Made by a program: the position numbers and the translations under genes. From Branchiostoma floridae (taxonomy: Eukaryota; Chordata; Leptocardii; Amphioxiformes; Branchiostomatidae), in contig NC_049991.1 of NCBI RefSeq assembly GCF_000003815.2, positions 20,781,762 through 20,845,761 on the forward strand: a stretch of DNA of 64,000 bases. The letters run 5' to 3'. The notes below the pieces were generated by a model that saw nothing but the letters and a program-made list of their open reading frames with translations, had not been told where the DNA came from and searched no databases. Shown here in pieces: positions 48,601 to 60,600 of the stretch; position 1 is the first letter of the stretch; each line of letters starts with the position of its first letter.

Positions 48601-51600
48601 CACAGCAAGATCTTAACATAGATGAGAACTTGATTATATATGAAATATCTGAAACCTATAGAGACCACAAGCTTTTACATTGTATCTTTATTGCCAAATA
48701 TGTAATTTACACCTGTTTTTTTAAAGATTTGAAACCAAACTTGAAATACTTTAAAGCTAAAATTGCCAATATGCCAATGATAGATATCCCTTAGATACAC
48801 CTGTTAAGTCAATCATAGACCAATGATCAACGCTTGTTACCCCCCTCTCTCTCTCACCCAGTTTTGTTATACCTCATGTTAATGTTTTTTAAAAATTCCA
48901 TTGTGCTCCAATGGTGTATATGTATGTGCTATAGTGTATTATGCTGAAATATTGAATAAAGTTAAAAAAATGAAATAAAATAAAATAAAATAAACGACTT
49001 CTAATTTTTGTGCATAGTAGCATTTACTTGATGTGGCCTAATTGATGAATACAAACATCTTGTAAAAAGTGTCCAGGTTCATGTTTTTAGTGATATGATA
49101 AACAAATAGAAAACCTACCATTGGCTCCCGATCCTAGTTGTACTAGAGTTGATGGTATTGTGGACAAGGCTGTGGTCATTTCTCTTATGCTATTTCTCTT
49201 CTGTTTAGTTGTAGCAGCGGATGTCGTTGTAACGGCTGTTGAGAAAAATCAAGCATTGAAAAAGTGATGTCTGAAAGTTCTGAGGTAATCACTGACACAC
49301 AGACTGCAGTTCCCATCACGAGAACATCAAGTTCCTTCGGAACAGCTATCACAGTGGAAGAGTTGTTGACAAACTTAATAAAAATTGTCCATTACTTAAT
49401 GGTGGCTTCCTCAATACTATAGTGCTGTTGTGTCAAACATAAGAGAACCTACCATCCCATGCGTGTTGCACAGTCGTTGCTGGTTCGGTGGAAAGGACGG
49501 TGGTCATTCGACTTGTCTGCTTGGTTGTAGCAGCAGGTGCAGGCCTTGTGGTGGGCGTGGCAGCTGGCAGATAGAAGTATTTCACAGTATCAAAAATCTT
49601 TTAATATGAAAAGAATAGCATAGTACTGAGTACGACCGGGCTCCGGTTTGGAAATGTGACGTAGGCCAAAGGGAGGACGTCCCTAACAAAAAAAAACAAC
49701 ACCAACAACTTACCCGTGACCACCTCCATCACTGCTGCGTCACTCTGTGACCTCCAACCGACTGACGAGAACAGGGCTCTCACCCTGATGACGTAAGCAG
49801 TCTCCGGTGCCAGACCAATCACCGGAAACGATGTCTCGTCTGTGCTCTGATTGACAGCTGTCATCATGTCCAGCCCGGACACTACGACTCGGTATCCCTC
49901 AAGGTCAAGGTCAGGATCAGGGGATGGAGACCACGTGACCCTGAACCCTTCATCCGTGATGTCAGTTACTGCCGGGTCCATAGGCGGATCGACAGCTGCA
50001 ACAAAATGATGGGTGTTAAGAAACGTCTTCAGACCAAGTAGCGTCTTGTTGGCGTAACGTCGACATGGGTCTTCTGCCCGGAACCCAGAGGTCCTGGGTG
50101 CGAGTTGCCTGACATGCCACTGTGCCCTAGACACAGTGTGCCCTAGACACAGTGGATAACAACACACTGCTCCTGTGGCCTCAAAAAAGGCTATAATGGC
50201 ACTTCCTTCACCTACCTTTACCTTCAGACCAAGATTTCCCCTATAGGGGGTTAAGTCGGAGCATCACATATGTGACTACAACCTAACATGATCAAGAAGT
50301 TTTAATTCACTGATTGAAATGCTTTGGGACTTTAAATACAGATCTTCCTAAGCAATTCTATATGAGTCCAGTTTATATGCATGTTAGGTTGACAGAGTTT
50401 AGAAATACAGTATATAATATTGATTTTGTGAAACAGAACAACAATGATATTGTCACACACAATACCTTTATCACAAAGCTGTGTTTTCCATCCATCCTGA
50501 CACCAAGTCGAGCAGACACCCGACATCGTGTCACAGTCCCCGACCAGGCAGTGGCCGCACACTTAAAAACAAAGAACCGTTGACTGTGGTAGTATCAACA
50601 CAATAGTAGGCAGTGCAATGCTCCCTGTTTGTTTGTTTGTTTGTTTGTTTGTTTGTTTGTTTCGTTTATGAAGGTTAGACATCCAGGTAAGCAATATTCA
50701 AATACAGTTCAATCTCTACAACTGGATAAAAAACGGATATTTACTTCCGGACGTTTCGAGTGACATCCATCACTCTTCGTCAGCGTCACTAGAATGAACT
50801 AGCAGAACAATTCCATACAAATACAGCTAACTAAAAAAACCCGCGAACGACGGTGGTACGAACGGGGTGTCAGGGAGGCCATCTACGAGCGGATCTACAA
50901 CCCCACCTTAAACCGGAAGGGAGGACTCCGCGTAGAACTTTCCAGTACTTGGGACCCCGCCTTGCATCACAAAGGACGTTAGTTTTTCGTATGGTGTTGT
51001 CTGACCATAGGAAACTATGCTAACATGATTAACATTTGAATAACTTTTTGCATATGATCCTAACGATTTAGTGGTTAAACCAGTTTTTTTTAGTTAGCTG
51101 TACTTGTATGGAATTGTTCTGCTAGTTCATTCTAGTGACGCTGAAGAAGAGTGATGGATGTTGTTGTAGTTGTAGAGATTGAATTGTATTTGAATGTTTG
51201 CTTGTTTATTTATCTATTTATTCGCACCACAAAATACATAAAACAATACAGAAAAGAATGCATAAAAACAGGTGCAGGAGAAGGGGAAAACCGTAAACAG
51301 CTTGTACTATGCCCTCCTGCTCTACACTAAACAAAATGTATGGTAGTCAGTGAATAACAAAGAAGAGTAACACATATGATGTGATAACGATACAAAAAGA
51401 TAATCAAATGATAATGATAATATAAATTGCGAAAAGATAATAACTGACCATATGAGACTAGTTTAAGGGGTTAGCCTGGTTTATGACATGTTTTTTCAGG
51501 GCACTTTTAAACGTAAGAAAAGAAGTTTTTTTGCATAGTTTGTCTAAGGCTGTTCCATATTGTGACACAACTGTATTTTGCGGAGGACTGCGCTAATGAT

Positions 51601-54600
51601 GTGCAGAAGAGAAGAATATTTAGTTGATTTCTTTGCCTGGTATAATAGTTGTGTACATGTGAATTAGGGTTTAGAAAATTTTCAAATATATCGGGGAGAT
51701 TGTTGGAAAGGAAGTTAAACGTGAATATACTAATTTGCAACTTTTTGATATCATGCATATTTAACATTTCTGATTTTAAAAATAGAGGGGCTGTATGTGA
51801 GAGAAAATCAGAGGCAGTGGCTATTTGCGTGAATTTCTTTCGTAGAGTAATAAGAGGGTGTAGGGTTGTACGGCAAGCGCATCCCCAAACTATATTGCAG
51901 TAAGTCAAGTACTGGTATATATAAGGCTGTTGTATATAGTTGTATGAGTCTTTCGAGGGATAATGCATTTGATTTTCCCAATAACACCATCTGTTTTCGC
52001 AACTTTTTTTTATTTACGGTAGAGACATGGGCATTCCAGTTTAGTTTTTCATCTCTTACTCTCCCCCCCCCAAAAAAAAATTAGTTTGTCTCTCCTACGT
52101 TATAGGAACATTCTGTAAGAAAAACTTGGCCTTATTGATATTATAAGTTTTATTGTTACTACAGAAAATGAGGAAATTTTTTTTTTAGTATTTATTGAAA
52201 ATTTATTTCCTTCAAACCATGTAGCTCCTTTACGCAATTCTTGGTTAGCCAGTTTTATCAGAGAGTCAAAATTCTTGTGAGAAAGGAATATGTTGGTGTC
52301 ATCGGCAAACAGTATAAAATGAAGTATTGAGGAGACTTCCGCTAGATCATTGATGTAAATCATGAATAGTAGAGGACCCAAAATCAATCCCTGTGGTACT
52401 CCACATTGAATTTCCTTGTATGTACTAGATTTAATTCCATTTAAAAGTCACGTATTGTTTCCTGTTATGCAGATAACTTTGAAACAGTTCAATGCAGTGT
52501 CAGTAACACCGTATGCAGACTCAACTACTGATTCCCATTTCAACTGTTACAACTAATATTTTCACACCTGTATTTTTAAACTTTCCTAATTAAGCTAAGC
52601 TGGCAGTAATTCTGGGTTAACAAATGTAGTTCGATGAAGGTAAATATCCTCTAAGTCTGCATTGTGAAAATAACCTGTTAATCACCAACTGTTTTGTCAC
52701 TTCACTCAGTCTAGGAAATGTCAGACTGGCAGAGTATAGACCTAAGTAAAATTGATCTTGATCCAGTTTAGCTCACCGAAGATCCACTGGTCTTGACAGG
52801 GAAGACAAATGTTGTGTACGTTCAGTATTTACAGGTTCATTGTACCGGGGAAATTCTCCTAGCTCTTTTCGACAAGCACAATGAACAATGGGATACAGCT
52901 TAATGTCCTTAATTCTAAAGACTGCATCCTTTTCCATTATTCAGTAATGAGATTGGCTTGCTTGCCGGGTGAGTGACAACAGCCGGGGTTTGAACTCACT
53001 GCTTATTGGTCTAGAGGTAGGGCCGCTAACCATTGGACTATGCACGCTCGTGAAAGGACAATCATCTAGACCCTCTGCTGTATAATCTGTAATGATACTG
53101 GCTGTAATATAGAAAGGGTCATAGAATATCTAAAGTATTCACAACTACACTGTGTCATGAGGTAGGAGGTTGAGTTAAAGCGTTACCTGTGCACGTTGTG
53201 CCGTTCCCTGTAAACCCATCCAGACAGACACAGTGGTACGTCCCTGGCTGGTTCACGCAGTAGGCGTTCTCAGGACACGGATGTTCACCGGAACATTCAT
53301 CCACATCTGTCAACAGGAAGGGCAGAAAGATCAGTATTATGTTTCCTGGTCTCTCCTCAAGGGCTTATCGTTTATCAAGCTTTTCAAGCAATATGAAAGA
53401 TTGTCGAAAATCTTCCATGACGTCATATTTTTATATTATATCACATTATGTTATGTTATTTCTATTCTATTCTGTATTTTTGGATTAATTCATCATCACA
53501 ATAATCATGTGATACTGGATTTATTTTCAATACTCGGTAATACTCGAGTATCAAGTGTGCAAATGGTGCAGAAATATGTTAAATGATTCTTCCTTTATAA
53601 TATTTAATACGCTCTTATCTGTCATATAGATGAAGCAATTTTGAAGACCTTGCAATAAAACCTTGCTTTCAGTATAATATTACCAGCTGCTGCACGCACA
53701 AAGTACCTGCAAAGCTGGAAGGTGTATTATGCCGAAGGGCGGTTAAACCGGCTATATAGATACAAGTACAGAAGCTGGTGCGTTACGCCGAAGGGCGGTT
53801 AAACCGGCTATATAGATACAGATACAGAATCTGATGTGTTACACCGAAGGGTTAAACCGACTATATAGATAAAGACCTATATGTTAGACATTGTCACCTT
53901 TACAACCACCTGGTCCTATCTGGAAGCCTGGGAAACACGTGCAGTCAAAGGTTCCATTCAAGTTGACACATTCAGCATTACTTCCACAGATTCCGGGGCT
54001 TACTTCACACTCATTTACATCTGGGTAAACAGTTAAATCAAATTAAACATTTCAAAACATGTTGCAACGTTTCTTTCCTGTTACTGTTCCATCTTCCACT
54101 TGGTATCATCCTTTCCGGTCAACAAACAAACAAACAAACAAACAAACAAACTGTACTTTAATCGCCGTTTCTGTTGATCAGTACACTCAGATATATCCTA
54201 AATATGATGCATTTGCAACTGTTTGATTATCATTAGATATTATCTGACAAATGCTGCATGTGCATGAAGGCTGTCCAATAGTCAAGTGGACTGTCCAAGG
54301 GCCTAACACATTTCAAAGTTACTTACCCTACTTGACTAATAAATCCTATTTCAAAATCTGCAACTTCATGCAAGCATAACGTATAACGTATGTTTAAAAG
54401 GAACAAGGCAATGATCTTAAAGGTTGAGTTTGCAAAACAAAACAAAATACGTGATGTAAGAAAAAGAAAATCATGTGCATGACAACAATAAAGATGTAGA
54501 ACCTGAACATCCTCCGCTGGCGAGACCATCTCCTGTATATCCAGTGTTGCAGGTGCAAGTTGCATCTAGGGCAGGGGCAGGTTTATCCGTACAGGTGGCC

Positions 54601-57600
54601 TGGGCATCACAGGGATTGGCCAGACAGGCATCCACGTCTGAATAATAACACCAAACAGTAGTTAGATGTTGGTACATATCATTCACAAAATGTGCAAGGT
54701 GTACATTGGTTTATATGTGCATGTCATTAGCAACAAAAAACACCTGCACATCCAGTTCCACTAGTGAGACCATCTCCTGCATGTATATCCAGTGTTGCAC
54801 AAAAACAGTATGTAGATGTTGGTATCATTCAGAAAATGTGCAAGGTGTATATTTATCCATATGTGCATATATGTACCTAACAAACTACCTGCACATCCAG
54901 TTCCACTACTGAGACCGTCTCCTGTATATCCGGTGTTGCAGCTACAAGTTGCATCTAGTGCAGGGGCAGGTTTATCCGTACAGGTGGCCTGGGCGTCACA
55001 CGGATTGGCCAGACAGGCATCGATGTCTGAATAGAAACACCAAACAGTATGCAGATTTTGGTATCATTCAGAAAATGTGCAAGGTGTATATTTATCCATA
55101 TGTGCATATCAGTACCAAACAAACTACCTGCACATCCAGTTCCACTAGTGAGACCGTCTCCTGTATATCCAGTGTTGCAGGTGCAGGTTGCATCTAAGGC
55201 AGGGGCAGGTTTATCCGTACAGGTGGCCTGGGCATCACACGGATTGGCCAGACAGGAATCTATGTCTAAATAATAACACCGAACAGTAGGTAGATGTTGG
55301 TATTATTCATTCACAAAATGTGCAAGGTGTATATTGGTCTATATGTGCATGTCATCAGCAAAAAAATACCTGTACATCCAGTTCCACTAGTGAGACCATC
55401 TCCTGTATATCCAGTGTTGCAGTTACAAGTTGCATCTAGGGCAGGGGCAGGGTTATCCGTACAGGTGGCCTGGGCGTCACACGGATTGGCCAGACAGGCA
55501 TCGATGTCTGAATAGAAACACAAAACAGTAGTTAGCTGTTGGTATCATTCAGAAAATATGCAAGGTGTATATTTATCTATATGTGCATATCAGTATCAAA
55601 CAAACTACCTGCACATCCAGTTCCACTAGTGAGACCATCTCCTGTATATCCATTGTTGCAGGTACAAGTTGCATCTAGGGCAGGGGCAGGTTTATCCGTA
55701 CAGGTGGCCTGGGCGTCACACGGATTGGCCAGACAGGCATCTATGTCTGAATAATAACACCAAACAGTAGTTAGATGTTGGTATTTATCATTCACAAAAT
55801 GTGCAAGGTGTACATTGGTTTATATGTGCATGTCATTAGCAAAAAAAAAAACACCTGCACATTCAGTTCCACTAGTGAGACCGTCTCCTGTATATCCAGT
55901 GTTGCAGGTACAAGTTGCATCTAGGGCAGGGGCAGGTTTATCTGTACAGGTGGCCTGGGCGTCACACGGATTGGTCAGACAGGCATCAATGTCTGAATAG
56001 AAACACCAAACAGTATGAAGAAGGTGTTATCATTCAGAAAATGTGCAATGTGTATATTTATCCCTATGTGCATATCTGTACCAAATAAACTACCTGCACA
56101 TCCAGTTCCACTAGTGAAACCGTCTCCTGTATATCCAGTGTTGCAGGTACAAGTGGCATCTAAGGCAGGGGCAGGGTTATCCGTACAGGTGGCCTGGGCG
56201 TCACACGGATTGGCCAGACAGGCATCGATGTCTAAATAGAAACACCAAACAGTAGTTAGATGTTGGTATATATCATTCACAAAATGTGCAAGGTGTACAT
56301 TGGTTTATATGTGCAAATCATTACCAAACAAAATACCTGCACATTTAGTTCCACTAGTGAGACCGTCTCCTGTATATCCAGTGTTGCAGTTACAAGTTGC
56401 ATCTAGGGCAGGGGCGGGGTTATCCGTACAGGTGGCCTGGGCATCACATGGATTGGCCAGACAGGCATCTATGTCTAAATAGAAACACCAAACAGTAGTT
56501 AGATGTTGGTATATATCATTCACAAAATGTGCAAGGTGTACATTGGTTTATATGTGCATGTCATGAGCAAAAATACCTGTACATCCAGTTCCACTAGTGA
56601 GACCGTCTCCTGTATATCCAGTGTTGCAGGTACAAGTTGCATCTAGAGCAGGGGCGGGGTTATCGGTACAGGTGGCCTGGGCGTCACACGGATTGGCCAG
56701 ACAGGCATCGATGTCTGAATAGAAACACCAAACAGTATGCAGATGTTGGTATCATTCAGAAAATGTGCAAGGTGTATATTGGTTTATATGTGCATATCAT
56801 TACCAAACAAAATACCTGCACATCCAGTTCCACTACTGAGACCGTCTCCTGTATATCCAGTGTTGCAGGTACAAGTTGCATCTAGGGCAGGGGCAGGGTT
56901 ATCCGTACAGGTGGCCTGGGCATCACACGGATTGGCCAGACAGGCATCGTTGTCTGAATAGCAACAACAAACAGTACTTATATGTTGGTATAATTTACAA
57001 AACGTGCAAGATGTACATTTATCTATATGTGCATATTATTACCAAACTAGAGTTCCGCGACCTCATATCTCCATGAAATATTTAGAGCTTTACAGATTCA
57101 CATAACTTATGCACTGTGAAGTTCAACATTGATTAGCTTAAACATGTCACAAGTAAAATACCATCATTTACCATTAAGACTTTTTTCAGTTCCTCATTTG
57201 CATGTTTGGTATATGTTCATGTTTCACCAGTCATGAATTACATTAATGATGCAAAATACGTCATTATCTAATCATTTCCAGAGTTCATATTCGACCAGAC
57301 ATGAATTAAATGTGTAACATTTATCGTGGTTCACTTATAGAAAACAATTGAATCATATGAGTTAGTTAAGCTATTTTTATGGACATTATGCAAATAAGCC
57401 CCTCATTTGCATATTCGGTATCTGCTTATGATAATACCTATCAGGTACAGGTTGCATATAGGGCAGGGGCAGGGTTATCCATACAGGAGGCCTGGGCATC
57501 ACACGGATAGGCCAGACAGGCATCCATGTCTTGATGTGCCAATATAACAAATGTATGAACAATGAACATGACAATATCAAAGAACAATGAATCCATAGGA

Positions 57601-60600
57601 ACGCAGCTGTAATCAATCTACAAAATACCTAGCTACACTGTACATAACGTTTTACTGAGTATATATATATACTAATGAGATGGGATCACAGTTTCATTAC
57701 TTACCTCTCCATGCTGCCTAACCCCATAATAAATAGTAATCTGGTTCCAAATGCCCACCATAGCATAATCATTGCTGTTACTACCATATGTGAAATCTTT
57801 ATTGACACCACAAAAGTACAGCGACTTTCGTAAGGTCTATAACAACTACTTACAGTACAACTAAACAGACATATACGAATATCTCTAGGTATGAATAACT
57901 CAACATATTGGGTCTAGCATGTCATTTACACTATTGGTTCTATGATTTAAACATTCGTAGATATATATTTGCCTACACAGTATGGGTTATCGCCTTCCAG
58001 AATGTAGTTGAATTCATCTATCGAACAGAGAGTAGCAAATTGTTTAGAGCAAGTGGAAAGAAATGTGAACAGCTTTGTTTATCATTATATCGTCACCAGT
58101 CGATAACAAAGTGACGTTCGTTCGTCTTCGATATCATTTGGGCAGAATGGACAAAACTTCTGGTTACGGGGAATTTCGGTATACCTTCCGGCTTCTACAT
58201 TTAGTTTGTGACTACTACGTGGGACCGCGTAGCGCAGCGGGACCGTGTTCGGTCCGAAACCGAGAGGTCGGGGGTTCGAATCCAGCTGCTGTGTTACCGA
58301 TCTTGTGCCCTTGGGAAAGGCACTTTACACGACTTTCCTCACTTTACTCAGGTGAAAATGAGTACTTAGCTTCGGCTAGGGCCGTTCCTCGGATAGGACG
58401 TAAAATGGAGGTCACGTGTCTGGGGAGACCCATACCCCAGGCACGTTAAAAAAAAAACATGTGCGATGGTGCGATGTGCGATGGTGCAAAATCCTTCCCT
58501 CTAGAATTGGTGATTCTCTACAAAAATCACCGGACACCAGGAAGAATAGTAACATATCAGTCACTAATGGAGATCTGTATAACCAAACCAAACCAACCCA
58601 AACCAAACCAAACTTATCTTTGTGATTGCTCTAAGTTCAAACCTTTGTACATTCGAAAAATAGTTTTTTGTCCGTATCTTTCCTTTAGGTATTGGAAAAC
58701 TCTTCTTCAAAAGCCTCAAGATAACTATCTCCCTCCCGCAAACTAAAAAGCCACCGAAAACTTAAAGCCATTCACAGTCAACCCAGTACCATAATTCCTT
58801 TCATTGATTAGGGGCATGATAACTTGTTGTAAGTCAAAGTCATATACAAGACAATGTATGGGGAAAATGCAATGCATTCAACCTACACCCACCTTCACAT
58901 CCATGACCATCATCCAATAACGAGAAGCCCTCTCTACAGATGCACCTGTGGCCGTGACGAGTGTGGATACAGACATGGGCACACCCACCGTTTTCTGTTG
59001 CACATTCATCATTGCCTATATACAGTAAAGAGTACAGTTAAGGTATACATTAAGACATTGTATGAAACGTTGAAAAATAAAAAGCTGGTGCATCAAGTAA
59101 GTCAGCTGTCAAGATATATGCTCACCTGTGGAGCCGACACACATTTTGTTCTTCTTTCTACATAATATATACTAGCATCTACGGAGAGGCTCAAATACAT
59201 AGATACTGTAAGCGCCAACTTACAGTTTTGAATTTACCGCCAGGGGGAGTAAGCCAGTGGAGGGAAAGGCAGAACTGCGACAGTCAGTCCAGACAGGGAA
59301 CCGTCTGGAAAGTGACCCGTGCTGAAACAGGTCAGAGGCCTAGAAATAGACAACTTCCAGGAGAAAAGGCAAGACTTCAGGAGTTTCATGAAGGAGATTA
59401 GTGTCTGAGGAAAACTTCAGGAGATCCAGAGGAGGATCAATTGGGCCTGGAAAGGAAACTCCCAGGAAATTAGGAACAGGATGACACAACTCCAAGAAAC
59501 ATGGACGAACTCAGATCGGGTATGTAGGAGACCATACCATGTCTTTATACCTAGAAATCATCTTTGATCACTGTTGGATTCACCACGGACTTACGCAGCA
59601 TATTCGGACACAAGGGATCAGTTAAAGAAATATCAGGACTATCAACAAACGGCGGCTCTGTAATACTAACCCTATGTAGAATAAATACTCAACATATACG
59701 AGTCAAGATAGGTGTCTTTGCTCTCGTTTCTATCAACTCCGGATACAAAGATGAGTTCGGTAAAGCTACCTCCTACCCGAGCTGAGGCAGTAACTAGAAG
59801 ATCTAGAGTTGCTGCGCTAATAGGGCCTTCACACGGAAATCGAATTAGCAGGAATCAAGCCGAACCAGTCGGAATGAAGTATTTGCAAAATTCGTAACAC
59901 ATTCGGGGCCATTCCGAGTTGGAATTCCAAATGGATTTGATATCCCCTTCACATGAAAAGGAATGAGCAAGAATGCCGTCAGAATGAACATTCTTTTCTA
60001 TTCCTGGGAATTCGTAGTGTATTCTAGAAAATCTTACTGCATTCGAGATCTTCTTTTGGCCACATTAGGGAAGGATTCGAAGCGGCTTGCCGTTTTGGTT
60101 CTCCATGGAATGAGATAAGAATGTTTCGAGTAATGTTGGAATGCCACAGAATGCGGTCAGACTGCAGTTAGAATATTAGATATCCACTTGGAATGCCATT
60201 CGATATTTCTACACTTCGAATGCACCTCGACAGTTTTTGACATGTCAAAAACTTTCGAGCCAGCCAAAAGAACGGGGACGAATATCTGGAACGCAGTACG
60301 AATGTTTAGAATACAGTACGAATTGCGAGGAATTTCCACGAATAGAAAAAAAAAATCATTCGGACGGCATTCCGGCTCATTCGTGCTCTCGTGTGAAGGG
60401 GGCTTAACAGATGCCAAAGATTTCAACTCGTATTTTGTCGTCATTGTGGAATTGTGTACATTTGCATGCATGTGACCAGCTGCCATGTGGGTATATTTAT
60501 CCTTAATGAAATCAAAAATTACTTTATTTGGTTGTTAAATTTCTAATGTTACGTTATATGACCTATTCTCAAGCTCTATTTGAGTACACTTGGTGCATAG

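Noticed and set aside
55049-56961. Plus-strand ORFs of 60-82 codons through the EGF array
   Set aside because: They are antisense shadows of the EGF exons and repeat with the same 240-bp period.
58221-58295. Functional tRNA gene
   Set aside because: A and B boxes are good, but acceptor and anticodon stems do not pair and the text continues into a repeated SINE body.
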